From Piscinibacter gummiphilus (GTDB taxonomy: Bacteria > Pseudomonadota > Gammaproteobacteria > Burkholderiales > Burkholderiaceae_C): DNA of 64,000 nt. The position numbers and the translations under genes were made by a program. The DNA is taken from NCBI RefSeq assembly GCF_032681285.1, contig NZ_CP136336.1:372001-436000 (forward strand), read 5' to 3'. Positions 1-8,263 of the stretch are shown here, in pieces (position 1 is the first letter of the stretch; each line of letters opens with the position of its first letter). The notes under the pieces were generated by a model. The model saw only the letters and a list, made by a program, of their open reading frames with translations. It had not been told where the DNA came from and searched no databases.

Positions 1-752
1 CCGTGGTCGGTGACGACGGTCGCCCCCTGCGGGGTGCGGCGCACGCTGCGCACGGGGGTGTTGAGACGCCGGTCGGCGATGCGCGGCAGCATCTTGCGCA
101 CGTATTCGCGGGCACCGCCCGTGACGGTGAACCAGCGCGGCCGGTTCGCGACCTGCAGCAGCCCGTGGTTGTGGCAGAAGCGGATCATGGTCGCGATCGG
201 GAAACGCAACATCTGGTCGGTCGGGCATGACCAGATGCAGCCGATCATGGGCAGGAAGTACCAGTCGCGGAACGCGGCCGAGAAACGGTGTTCGGCGAGG
301 AACTCGCCGATGGGCTGCTGCAGTTGGGCGTCATCGCCGCGCACGGCGAGCGTGGTGGTGAGCCGGTTGAAGCGCAGGATGTCGCGCAGCATGCCGAGGA
401 AAGCCGGCCTCAGGAGGTTGCGGCGCTGCGCGAAGACGGTGTTGAGGTCGCTGCCGCTCCATTCCAGGCCGAGGTCGGGCACCTGCACGGAAAACGACAT
501 GTCCGACGGGACCGTGGCCACCCCGAGTTCACCGAAGAGGCGGATCAGCTGGGGATAGGTGCGCTCGTTGAAAACGAGGAAGCCGGTGTCGACACCGTGC
601 GTCACCCCATCGAGCGTGAGATCGACGGTGTTGGTGTGGCCCCCGAAATAAGAGCCGGCCTCGAACAGCGTGACGTGGGTGTCGTCGGCCAGCGAGTACG
701 CGGTGGCCAGACCCGAGATGCCCGAGCCGATGACAGCGACGCGGCGGCTCAT
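1..752 (-). CDS. NAD/FAD-binding oxidoreductase (COG2907-type), 3'-truncated by window edge
   Basis: Read on the minus strand from the ATG at 752, the frame stays open to the window edge, giving about 250 N-terminal residues. The start reads MSRRVAVIGSGISGLATAYS, a Rossmann FAD-binding GxGxxG motif. It is followed by an acidic residue ending the second strand (TLFEAG) and a GGHTNTVDL segment typical of flavin amine-oxidase-like proteins. The family is the predicted NAD/FAD-binding oxidoreductases of COG2907, which often sit beside DUF1365 and cyclopropane-fatty-acyl-phospholipid synthase genes in lipid-modification or ChrR-type stress clusters. Those partners would lie beyond the left edge and cannot be seen. 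The substrate is not known. The C-terminus is missing only because the window ends. Confidence 0.85.
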   Translation of the reverse strand, partial: MSRRVAVIGSGISGLATAYSLADDTHVTLFEAGSYFGGHTNTVDLTLDGVTHGVDTGFLVFNERTYPQLIRLFGELGVATVPSDMSFSVQVPDLGLEWSGSDLNTVFAQRRNLLRPAFLGMLRDILRFNRLTTTLAVRGDDAQLQQPIGEFLAEHRFSAAFRDWYFLPMIGCIWSCPTDQMLRFPIATMIRFCHNHGLLQVANRPRWFTVTGGAREYVRKMLPRIADRRLNTPVRSVRRTPQGATVVTDH

Positions 753-1061
753 GCCACCGCCCGCGTCAGGCTGTGAGGGGCGTGCGGCGCGCCGGAACGT
801 GCGGGCCGCGAAATAAAGATTGCTGCACAGCGCCCCGGGGGGAACAAGGGAGGGAGGAGGGAGGAGGAAAACCGCCCCGGGATTCCAACCGGATCAACCG
901 GCTGGCTGTGCAGCATAGAACTGGTCGCTACCGGCCCACAGTGTGCGCCGGCCTGGGGTTTGAAGCACTCCCCAGGTCGAAGTTCCCTGAATCTGATGTT
1001 GGCGTCGGCCATGGCCCACTCCGTTGTGAACTGAGTGGTATGAAATATAACTCATCAGTCT
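753..1061. other. Intergenic region upstream of the FAD oxidoreductase; polypurine tract
   Basis: No gene is supported in these 309 bases; the short frames on both strands have no recognisable product. Positions 846-871 are an uninterrupted A/G run on the plus strand with several GGG/GG runs, which could form triplex or G-quadruplex structure. An AT-rich stretch lies near 1038-1075, close to the end of the glutathione peroxidase gene. The promoter of the minus-strand oxidoreductase should lie here, but I see no convincing -35/-10 pair. Confidence 0.5.
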
Positions 1062-1616
1062 TCATTTTGCATCAAGCAGTTTCTCGACCGTGCTGACGAA
1101 GACGCTGCTGTCGGGTGACGTGGTGCTGCCGAAACTGTGGACGCTGCGTCCGTCGCGAGCGACCACATACTTATGGAAGTTCCAGCGGGGCGCTTCGCCG
1201 GTGATCTGCTGCAGCTCGGCGTAGAGCGGATGGCGCTGTGGACCGGCGGCCGCCGCCACGCGCGTCTTCACGAACATCGGGAACTTGACGCCGTAGGTGT
1301 TCTCGCAGAACTCGGCGATGGTCTTGTTGTCGCCCGGCTCCTGCGAGAAGTCGTTGGACGGGAAGCCCAGCACCACGAGGCCGCGGTCCTTGTACTTGCT
1401 GTGCAGCGCCTCCAGCCCCTTGTACTGGCCGGTGAAGCCGCAAAAGCTCGCGGTGTTGACGATCACCACGACCTTGCCGGCGTACTGGCACAGGTTTTGG
1501 GGTTTCTCGTCCTGCAGGCGCGGCACCTCGCGCTTGAGCAGAGGCGGGCACTCCGCCGCCTGGGAGGCGCCGGCCACGAGGGCGAGGCAGACGAACAGCA
1601 GGTGTCGAACGGGCAT
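1062..1616 (-). CDS. Glutathione peroxidase family protein, secreted
   Basis: 184 residues. The ATG at 1616 is preceded by a GGAGG box about 7 bases upstream, so the longer upstream frame is not used. Residues 1-20 (MPVRHLLFVCLALVAGASQA) look like a Sec signal peptide, so the enzyme probably acts in the periplasm. The catalytic Cys lies in NTASFCGFTGQYKGLE. The partner residues are present as Gln in SQEPGDN and Trp-Asn in RWNFHKY. The second conserved Cys of the usual FPCNQF motif is Ser here (FPSNDF). Family members reduce hydrogen or lipid peroxides using thioredoxin or glutathione; the donor here cannot be told from sequence. It is a single gene, divergent from the diiron protein at 1776. 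Confidence 0.93.
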   Translation of the reverse strand: MPVRHLLFVCLALVAGASQAAECPPLLKREVPRLQDEKPQNLCQYAGKVVVIVNTASFCGFTGQYKGLEALHSKYKDRGLVVLGFPSNDFSQEPGDNKTIAEFCENTYGVKFPMFVKTRVAAAAGPQRHPLYAELQQITGEAPRWNFHKYVVARDGRSVHSFGSTTSPDSSVFVSTVEKLLDAK

Positions 1617-1775
1617 GGTGGGTCCTCCACAGAAACTAGAGAGCGCAATGCTGCGCCCTTCCTGGCGCTTACGCACGCGCCGAAAGTCCGGATGCGCGCC
1701 CGGGATGGTGGCGCGTGCACACGCCTGTCACATCCGACCCCCGTAAAATGCGGGGTCTACCTTTGAAAGCTGATC

Positions 1776-2651
1776 ATGCTTTACCCCGAACTTTTCAAGC
1801 AGCTCGAAGCCGTGCGCTGGAACATGGACACGGACATCCCTTGGGATCAGTTCGATGGCAGCCAGCTCAGCGAAGAGCAAGCCCAGACCATCAAGATGAA
1901 CGCGATCACCGAGTGGTCGGCGTTGCCCGCGACCGAGATGTTCCTGCGCGACAACCGCGATGACAGCGACTTCTCGGCCTTCATGAGCGTGTGGTTCTTC
2001 GAAGAGCAGAAGCATTCGCTGGTGCTGATGGAGTACCTGCGCCGCTTCCGCCCCGACCTCGTGCCCACCGAGCAGGAGCTGCATGAAGTGCGCTTCGAGT
2101 TCGACCCGGCCCCGGCGCTCGAGACGCTGATGCTGCACTTCTGCGGCGAGATCCGCCTGAACCACTGGTACCGCCGAGCCGCCGAGTGGCACACCGAGCC
2201 GGTCATCAAGGCCATCTACGAAACGCTCGCCCGCGACGAAGCCCGCCACGGTGGTGCGTATCTGCGCTACATGAAGCGCGCGCTGCAGAAGTTCGGCGAC
2301 GAGGCGCGTGCCGCCTTCGCCAAGGTGGGCGTGCTGATGGCCAGCGCCCGCCGCACCGCGCAGGCGCTGCACCCGACCAACCTGCACGTGAACGAGAAGC
2401 TCTTCCCGCGCGACACCATCCAGAGCCGTCTGCCCAACCCGCAGTGGCTGGAGCAGTGGCTCGACAAGCAGATCCAGTTCGACGCCGTGTGGGAGACCAA
2501 GGTCGTCGAGCGCATCCTGCACAACATGAGCTTGCTGATGGAGCGCAGCTTTGCGAGCGTCCAGGAACTGAACCGCTTCCGCAAGGAAGTGACGGCCGCG
2601 GTGGCCGCAGCCGCGAAGGGCAAGTCGCAGGGCGGTCCGCTGCCGGCCTGA
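1776..2651 (+). CDS. Ferritin-like diiron protein, acyl-ACP-desaturase-like
   Basis: 291 residues. Two ExxH motifs spaced as in the ferritin-like/acyl-ACP desaturase superfamily are visible: E77xxH80 (EEQKH) and E155xxH158 (DEARH). With E46 and E125 these make a plausible four-helix diiron site. There is no signal peptide, so it is cytoplasmic. The C-terminus is Ala/Lys-rich (AAVAAAAKGKSQGG). The superfamily includes stearoyl-ACP desaturases and N-oxygenases; the substrate is not evident. The ATG at 1776 has only a weak ribosome binding site. A GTAAAAT -10-like box at 1743-1749 lies just upstream, without a clear -35. The gene ends at a strong hairpin shared with the convergent glutathione S-transferase gene. 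Confidence 0.85.
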   Translation: MLYPELFKQLEAVRWNMDTDIPWDQFDGSQLSEEQAQTIKMNAITEWSALPATEMFLRDNRDDSDFSAFMSVWFFEEQKHSLVLMEYLRRFRPDLVPTEQELHEVRFEFDPAPALETLMLHFCGEIRLNHWYRRAAEWHTEPVIKAIYETLARDEARHGGAYLRYMKRALQKFGDEARAAFAKVGVLMASARRTAQALHPTNLHVNEKLFPRDTIQSRLPNPQWLEQWLDKQIQFDAVWETKVVERILHNMSLLMERSFASVQELNRFRKEVTAAVAAAAKGKSQGGPLPA

Positions 2652-2674
2652 TCAACCGCCAGCGCTCGGAACGA

Positions 2675-2706
2675 ACAAGGCCCGCATCCGCGGGCCTTGT
2701 CGTTTT
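2675..2706. terminator. Bidirectional intrinsic terminator between diiron protein and GST genes
   Basis: A perfect 11-bp stem, ACAAGGCCCGC (2675-2685) and GCGGGCCTTGT (2690-2700), closes a 4-base loop and is followed by CGTTTT. It lies 24 bases after the diiron gene stop and 12 bases from the end of the convergent GST gene, so it can serve both. Confidence 0.85.
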
Positions 2707-2717
2707 CAGCCTCTGGC

Positions 2718-3365
2718 TCAGCCCTTGGCCTTTTCCTGGTCGGCCTTGCGGTCGGCCGTCACCTTCTGCGCCGACGGGCGCTCGCCAATGAACTTGGTGT
2801 ACGCGCGGGTGTCGATGCCGGCGGCGGCCAGGAGGTCTTCGCCGTACACCGCCCTGGTGGCCATGCTCACGAGCGGCAGGCTCGGGTAGGCGGCGCAGTC
2901 GGCGAGCGTGAAGGTGTCGCCGGCCACGTAGGGCGAGAACTTCGCCAGGCGCTTGAAGCCGGCGATGTTCTTCTCGAGCTGCTTGCGGATGCGTGCCTGG
3001 TTGGCTTCGCTCAGCTCGCCACCGAAGAAGGCCTTGTAGTGCAGCTCGCGTGCCACGAGCTCAAGGTGCAGGTCGATGAAGGTGCACAGCTCGCGCACCT
3101 TGGCGGCCTGCCACGGGTCGGCCGGCACCAGTGCGGGCGTCGGGTAAGCGGCTTCAAGGTAGTCGGCGATGACCTGGCTTTCGCACATCGCGCCTTGCGG
3201 CGTGCGCAGGAAGGGTACCTTGCCGAGCGGGCTGTCCTTCAGCACCTCGTCGTCGGTGCGGCCGGTCTTCACCATCTCTTCGGCGAAGGGGATGCCTTTT
3301 TCGAGCAGCACCATCTTCACCTTGTTGTAGTAGTTCGAGATGGTCGAGCCGCAGAGCGTGATCAT
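2718..3365 (-). CDS. Glutathione S-transferase family protein
   Basis: 215 residues from the ATG at 3365, which has an AGGAG box upstream. The N-terminal thioredoxin-like domain begins MITLCGSTISNYYNKVKMVL. It carries the cis-Pro element of glutathione binding (GKVPFL) and the Glu-Ser pair that contacts the gamma-glutamyl group (CESQVIADYL). An all-helical C-terminal domain follows from about residue 90. Family members conjugate or reduce electrophiles with glutathione, or act as isomerases or chaperones; the substrate here is unknown. It is monocistronic and divergent from hldE2. Confidence 0.9.
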   Translation of the reverse strand: MITLCGSTISNYYNKVKMVLLEKGIPFAEEMVKTGRTDDEVLKDSPLGKVPFLRTPQGAMCESQVIADYLEAAYPTPALVPADPWQAAKVRELCTFIDLHLELVARELHYKAFFGGELSEANQARIRKQLEKNIAGFKRLAKFSPYVAGDTFTLADCAAYPSLPLVSMATRAVYGEDLLAAAGIDTRAYTKFIGERPSAQKVTADRKADQEKAKG

Positions 3366-3451
3366 GGGAGTCTCCTGTCCTGATGTGACGACGGGCCAGT
3401 CTAGGTGGGGGCTGCGCACGGCGGCTGCCTCGCAGGTGACAATCCCGCGCC

Positions 3452-3928
3452 ATGAGTGCCACCTTCTTCGACAAGCTGTGCCCCCGCGGCGAACTGCCCT
3501 CGCGCCTGGCGCAACTGCCGCGGCCGATGGTCTTCACCAACGGCGTGTTCGACATCCTGCACCGCGGCCACGTGACCTACCTCGCGCAGGCGCGTGCGCT
3601 CGGTGCCTGCCTGGTGCTCGGGCTCAACAGCGACGCCTCGGCACGCCTGCTCGGCAAGGGCCCCGACCGCCCGCTCAACGCCGAGACCGACCGGGCCTGC
3701 GTGCTGGCCGCTCTCGAAAGCGTGAGCCTGGTGACGCTCTTCGACGAGAAGACGCCGGTCGAGCTCTTGAAGATCGTCAAGCCCGACCTCTACGTGAAGG
3801 GCGGCGACTACGACATCGAGACACTCGACGAAACCCAGCTCGTGCGCAGCTGGGGTGGCGATGCGCGGGCGATCTCCTTCGTCGACGGCTACTCGACCAC
3901 CTCGCTGGTCAAGCGCATCCGGGGCTAG
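3452..3928 (+). CDS. rfaE2: D-glycero-beta-D-manno-heptose 1-phosphate adenylyltransferase (HldE C-terminal type)
   Basis: 158 residues forming a stand-alone nucleotidyltransferase. The signature is TNGVFDILHRGHVTYLAQAR, with the HxGH nucleotide-binding motif at residues 37-40. Later motifs are LNAETDRACVLAAL, YVKGGDYD and DGYSTTSLVKRIR. The enzyme transfers AMP from ATP to heptose 1-phosphate to make the ADP-heptose precursor for the LPS inner core. In E. coli this is the C-terminal half of HldE; a separate protein is usual in Burkholderiales. The kinase partner is not in the window. The stop is 1 base from the stop of the convergent EamA gene. Confidence 0.93.
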   Translation: MSATFFDKLCPRGELPSRLAQLPRPMVFTNGVFDILHRGHVTYLAQARALGACLVLGLNSDASARLLGKGPDRPLNAETDRACVLAALESVSLVTLFDEKTPVELLKIVKPDLYVKGGDYDIETLDETQLVRSWGGDARAISFVDGYSTTSLVKRIRG

Positions 3929-3929
3929 C

Positions 3930-4823
3930 TCACTTCCGGTTCACGAGCACCATGCCGACGGCGACGCCGGCCAGTGCGAGAAGCAGGCGCAGCGTCAGCG
4001 GTTCGCTGAGCATCACCACGCCCATCAAGAGCCCGAACACCGGCGTGAGCAGCGTGAAGGCCGCGAGTCGCGTGGCCGGGTAGTGGCGGATGAGCCAGAA
4101 CCACAGCAGGTAGCTGGCGAACACGACGATCACCGTCTGGTAGGCGAGCGAGGCAACGGCCATGATCGACAGCGAACGTGGCATCGGCTCGCCCAGCCAC
4201 CAGGTGCCGATCGCGAGCAGCACGCCCGACACACCGAGCTGATAGGCGAGCGTTTTCTCCGCTGATGCGGACGCCAGCTTCGTTGCGCGGATCGACAGCG
4301 TCGTGGCAGCCCACAGCGCCGCGGCCAGCACGCCCAGCGCATCACCGATCCACTGCTTCGGGCCGATCGCCGGTTGCGTGAAGCCTTCGGCGAAGGCGCT
4401 CGCCACGCCCGTGAACGCGAGCACCAGCCCCGCCGTCTGCACCCAGTCCAGCCGTTCCGACTTCGCGATGAAGGGCATGCCCAAAGCGACGATGAAGGGG
4501 GCGAAGTAGATGAACACGATCATGCGCGACGCGGTCGTGTACTGCAGCCCGATGAAGATGCAGGCGAACTCGGCGGCGAAGAGCGCCCCCGCGAGCAGGC
4601 CGCCGGGCAACGTGCCGTCGCGCTGGAAGAGCGGGATGCGCCGCCACCACGCCCACAGCATCACCAGCCCCACGCCGCCCAGCGAGCGGACGGTGGCCTG
4701 CACCAGCGGCGCCACTTCGCCGAGCGCTGCCTTGGCGGCGACCTGGTTCAGGCCCCAGAGAAAGCTGCAGCCGATGAGCGACACGACGGCCAGCGTGTCG
4801 AGGTGGGTCTTGCGGTCGGTCAT
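3930..4823 (-). CDS. EamA/DMT-family transporter
   Basis: 297 residues with about ten hydrophobic segments in two EamA repeats. The first starts near SLIGCSFLWGLNQVAAKAAL; the second starts near GDALGVLAAALWAATTLSIR and ends with ALAGVAVGMVLVNRK. The ATG at 4823 overlaps the stop of the rhombosortase gene (ATGA), so the two are translationally coupled. The open frame continues far upstream, but only this start gives a transporter. The family exports metabolites or amino acids from the cytoplasm; the substrate is unknown. Confidence 0.9.
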   Translation of the reverse strand: MTDRKTHLDTLAVVSLIGCSFLWGLNQVAAKAALGEVAPLVQATVRSLGGVGLVMLWAWWRRIPLFQRDGTLPGGLLAGALFAAEFACIFIGLQYTTASRMIVFIYFAPFIVALGMPFIAKSERLDWVQTAGLVLAFTGVASAFAEGFTQPAIGPKQWIGDALGVLAAALWAATTLSIRATKLASASAEKTLAYQLGVSGVLLAIGTWWLGEPMPRSLSIMAVASLAYQTVIVVFASYLLWFWLIRHYPATRLAAFTLLTPVFGLLMGVVMLSEPLTLRLLLALAGVAVGMVLVNRK

Positions 4824-5449
4824 GGTGAGAGGCGGGGTGGCGCGTTGAGCCGGCGCAGGGCGTGCGCGGCCAGTGCGAGGGTGGTGCCGGCAAGCACGCC
4901 GGTCACGTGGGCGATGGGGGCGATGGCGATGTCCCAGCCGTCTTGCTGCTGCACGGCGCCACGCCAGGGGGTCTCGCTCAGGATCTTGGCGATGAGGCCG
5001 GCGCACAAGGCGGTGGCGATCAGGCGCTGCCCGCGCGTGCCGGTGATGAAGAGGTGCACGAGGCCGATGGCCACGCCCGCATGCACCACGCCTGACAGTC
5101 CACCGTAGTGGCGCAGATCGGGCGCGAGCCAGAAGAAGGCGAGGTGCGTGAGTGGCCAGGCCAGGGCCCAGCTGATGGTGGCCGAGGTGGGCAGGCGCGA
5201 GACCCAGCCGAACGCGGCCGTGAGCGCGAGCCCGGTCAGGTTGCCGATCAGGTGCAGACGGCTGTAGTGCACGAAGGCCGCGCTCCATGCACGCCAGGGG
5301 TCGTCGACGATCGCATCGGGGCGCCACTCGAGCACCGCCCGCGCTGTCGGGCCTTGTGCGATCAGGCTGCCGGCGAGCAGCACCAGCGCCATGGCACACC
5401 AGGCGACGCCGGGGCGATGCCGTTGGTTCAAGCGAAGACCGTGCGCCAC
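4820..5449 (-). CDS. rrtA: Rhombosortase (rhomboid-family intramembrane serine protease)
   Basis: 209 residues if the GTG at 5449 is used. A TTG at 5431, overlapping the glnE stop as TTGA, would give 203 residues, and the true start is uncertain. There are about six membrane segments. Rhomboid catalytic features are visible: GLSG with Ser119 (HYGGLSGVVHAG), the catalytic His181 in AHVTG, and HLIGN (H66, N70) earlier. The short length and the GLSG/AHVTG context match the rhombosortase subfamily, which cleaves GlyGly-CTERM tails of exported proteins in the inner membrane. Two proteases with such tails are encoded at 25917-27911 and 27954-29591. The gene overlaps glnE upstream and the EamA gene downstream. 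Confidence 0.85.
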   Translation of the reverse strand: MAHGLRLNQRHRPGVAWCAMALVLLAGSLIAQGPTARAVLEWRPDAIVDDPWRAWSAAFVHYSRLHLIGNLTGLALTAAFGWVSRLPTSATISWALAWPLTHLAFFWLAPDLRHYGGLSGVVHAGVAIGLVHLFITGTRGQRLIATALCAGLIAKILSETPWRGAVQQQDGWDIAIAPIAHVTGVLAGTTLALAAHALRRLNAPPRLSP

Positions 5450-8157
5450 AGCGCGAGCACGGCATCGCGCTCGGCCGCGGCGCTGGCCGGGTCGACCTGC
5501 GTGGGCTTCTCGTCGAGCCGTGCACGGTGCTGCGCGCGGCGCAGCTCGCGGTAGGCGTCGGCCGCCGCGCTGCCCACACCGGCGGGCAGCAGGCCGCAGG
5601 CTTCGGCGCGCTGCAGCAGCGCGATGTTGCCCACGTTGTCGAGCAGGCCCGGGTGCTGGCGGCCGTGCGCAAGCACGAGGTACTGCACGGCGAACTCGGC
5701 GTCGACCATGCCGCCCGGGCTGTGCTTCACGTCGAAGAAGCCTTCCTTCACCGGGCGCGCGGCGCGCAGCTTCTCGCGCATGGCCTGAATTTCGCCGCGC
5801 AACGCCAGCGGGTCGCGCTCGGCGCAGATGACCGCGCGGCGCACGGCTTCAAAACGTGACGCCAGGCCGGGCGCGCCGGCGCAATAGCGGGCGCGTGTGA
5901 TGGCCTGGTGCTCCCAGGTCCAGGCGGTGTTGCTGCCGCGGCCTTCCTGGTAGTTCTTGTACGAGGTGAGCGAGGTGACGAGCAGGCCCGAATTGCCGTT
6001 GGGCCGCAGCGCCGTGTCGATGTCGAAGAGTTCGCCGACGGCGGTGCGCGTGGTCAGCCAGTTGATCAGCTTGCGCACGAAGGCACCGTAGGCGACGACC
6101 GCGGTGTCGTTGTCGGTCTCGGCGGTGTCGTCGAAGATGAAGACGAGGTCGAGGTCGCTGCCGTAGCCGAGTTCCTTTCCACCGAGCTTGCCGTAGGCGA
6201 TGACGCCGAACTGCGGCGTGTCGCGGTGGCGCTGCTTCAGGTGCTGCCAGGCCCAGCTGATGCAGCACTCGACGGTGGCATCGGCCAGCGCCGAGAGGTC
6301 GTCGGCCACCTGCTCGACGGTGATGTGGCCTTCGACGTCGCGCACCAGGGTGCGGAAGACCTCGGCGTGGTGCGCGCGGCGCAGCGTGTCGAGCAGCGAT
6401 TCTTCGTCGGCCTGGTTGAAGCGGCTCCAGGCGGTGTGGCGCGCTTCGAGGTCGGCGATGTAGCTGTCGCGCTCGAAGCGGCCGTGCAGCAGGCGCTCGT
6501 CGGCCAGCTCGTCGATCACGCCGGGGTGGCGCATCAGGAACTGCGCCGGCCAGCGTGCGAGGCCGAGCAGGCGCAGCAGGCGGTTCTGCACCTCGGGGCG
6601 CTCGACCAGCAGCGCGAGATAACTTTCGCGGCGCAGCAGCGGCTCGAGCCAGTCGATGAAGCGGCCCGCCGCCTCCTGGCTGCAGCTGCCGTCGGCCACG
6701 GCCTGGGCGGAGCGCATCACGAGCTTGGACAGGCGCAGCTTGCTCTCTTCGCGCAGCATGCGCACGCGCGGGTGGTCGATCCAGCCGCGCACACGGTCGG
6801 CCAGAGCGGGCGGCAGGCGTTCGATGAAGGCGGGGCTGTCGACCGGCTGCGGCGGCAGGCCGCAGGAGCGGCAGCCATCGTTGCTCGCGGGGCTGGCCGG
6901 CGCCTTGCCGTCGTGCAGCAGCGCGTCGAACTCCATCGCCACGAACTCGCGCGTCTCGCCCAGGTGCTGCAGCAGCTCGCAGGTGTCTTCGGTGCAGGTG
7001 AAGCCCATGCTGCGGGCAATCCAGCCGAGGTCGGCATCCGACGTGGGCAGGACATGCGTCTGCTGGTCGTCGAGGAACTGGATGCGGTGCTCCACTCGGC
7101 GCAGGAAGACATAGGCCTCGGCCAGGCGCTTGGCGCTCTCGGGCTTCATCAGGCCGCCGGCGGCGAGCTTGTCGAGGGCTTTCAGCGTCGAACGCGTGCG
7201 CATCTCGGGGAACTGGCCGCCACGCACCACCTGCAGCAGCTGCACGATGAACTCGATCTCGCGGATGCCACCGCGCGAGAGCTTCACGTCGTTGGCGCGC
7301 TCGGGGCGGCCGGCGGCGCGGCGCTGGGCTTCTTCGCGCACCTTGCGGTGCAGCTGCCGCAGGCCGTCGAAGACACCGTAGTCGAGGTAGCGCCGGTAGA
7401 CGAAAGGGGTGACGGTCGCCGCGAGGTGCTTCGCACGGCCGCTCGTGATGCTGGCCGACGGCGCGATCACCCGGCTCTTGAGCCAGGCGAAACGCTCCCA
7501 CTCGCGCCCTTGCACGAGGAAGTATTCCTCCAGCATCGACAGGCTCACGACCGGCGGGCCCGAGTTGCCGTTGGGTCGCAGTGCGAGGTCGACGCGGAAG
7601 ACGAAGCCGTCGTCGGTGGTGTCGCCGATCAGCGTGTAGAGGCTGCGTGCCACCTGCGCGAAGTACTCGTGCGCGGTGATGACCTTGGGGCCGCTCGTCT
7701 GGCCGTCTTCTTCGTAGACGTAGATGAGGTCGACGTCGGACGAGACGTTGAGCTCGTGCGCGCCGAGCTTGCCCATGCCGACGACCCAGAAGTCGATGCG
7801 CTCGCCACGCTCGTTGAGTGGCGGGCCGTGGCGCTCGTCCTGGTCGGCGTAGGCCTGGATCAGCGCGCGGTCAAGGGTGGCTTCGGCCAACTCGGTCATC
7901 GCGCGGGTGATGTCGGTCATCGGCGCGGCCTGCTCGACATCGAGCACGGCCAGGCGTTCGATGACCACGTGGCGTGCCACGCGCAGCGCGCTTGGCAGGG
8001 CGCGGCCTCGCGCCAGCAGTTCGTCGATCAGCGCATCGATGCTCGCGCGCAGCGGCAGGCCCGGCGCCAGCAGCGGCAGTTCGGCTTCATAACGGCGGCG
8101 CACCCGCTGTACGAAGCGGCTGTGGTCTGCGCCGGCGGCGGAGGTCTCGGTGCCCAT
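5428..8157 (-). CDS. glnE: Glutamine synthetase adenylyltransferase/adenylyl-removing enzyme
   Basis: 909 residues from the ATG at 8157 (MGTETSAAGADHSRFVQRVR), the family's usual length. The open frame extends further upstream, but that part reads as shadow sequence. Two nucleotidyltransferase domains are visible. The N-terminal one carries GMGKLGAHELNVSSDVDLIY and the C-terminal one carries GKLGGKELGYGSDLDLVFIF, each with the GS-x-x-D-x-D metal motif. They are separated by the regulatory linker. The enzyme adds AMP to glutamine synthetase and removes it in response to PII, so it controls nitrogen assimilation. The start is 106 bases from the divergent nitrilase-like gene; the end overlaps the rhombosortase gene. 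Confidence 0.97.
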   Translation of the reverse strand: MGTETSAAGADHSRFVQRVRRRYEAELPLLAPGLPLRASIDALIDELLARGRALPSALRVARHVVIERLAVLDVEQAAPMTDITRAMTELAEATLDRALIQAYADQDERHGPPLNERGERIDFWVVGMGKLGAHELNVSSDVDLIYVYEEDGQTSGPKVITAHEYFAQVARSLYTLIGDTTDDGFVFRVDLALRPNGNSGPPVVSLSMLEEYFLVQGREWERFAWLKSRVIAPSASITSGRAKHLAATVTPFVYRRYLDYGVFDGLRQLHRKVREEAQRRAAGRPERANDVKLSRGGIREIEFIVQLLQVVRGGQFPEMRTRSTLKALDKLAAGGLMKPESAKRLAEAYVFLRRVEHRIQFLDDQQTHVLPTSDADLGWIARSMGFTCTEDTCELLQHLGETREFVAMEFDALLHDGKAPASPASNDGCRSCGLPPQPVDSPAFIERLPPALADRVRGWIDHPRVRMLREESKLRLSKLVMRSAQAVADGSCSQEAAGRFIDWLEPLLRRESYLALLVERPEVQNRLLRLLGLARWPAQFLMRHPGVIDELADERLLHGRFERDSYIADLEARHTAWSRFNQADEESLLDTLRRAHHAEVFRTLVRDVEGHITVEQVADDLSALADATVECCISWAWQHLKQRHRDTPQFGVIAYGKLGGKELGYGSDLDLVFIFDDTAETDNDTAVVAYGAFVRKLINWLTTRTAVGELFDIDTALRPNGNSGLLVTSLTSYKNYQEGRGSNTAWTWEHQAITRARYCAGAPGLASRFEAVRRAVICAERDPLALRGEIQAMREKLRAARPVKEGFFDVKHSPGGMVDAEFAVQYLVLAHGRQHPGLLDNVGNIALLQRAEACGLLPAGVGSAAADAYRELRRAQHRARLDEKPTQVDPASAAAERDAVLALWRTVFA

Positions 8158-8263
8158 GGCGCGCGGATTTTGCCGCAGGCTTAACCGCCTTGCGGCAGCG
8201 TGGCTTAGGCGCATCGGTAAGCTTGTGCGACCCTTCTCACACATCCGACACAGGAGAGCCGCC

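Noticed and set aside
1743..1749. GTAAAAT boxes before the diiron gene and before tkt as promoters
   Set aside because: The -10 match is reasonable but no -35 hexamer lies at a proper distance in either case, so no promoter feature is claimed.
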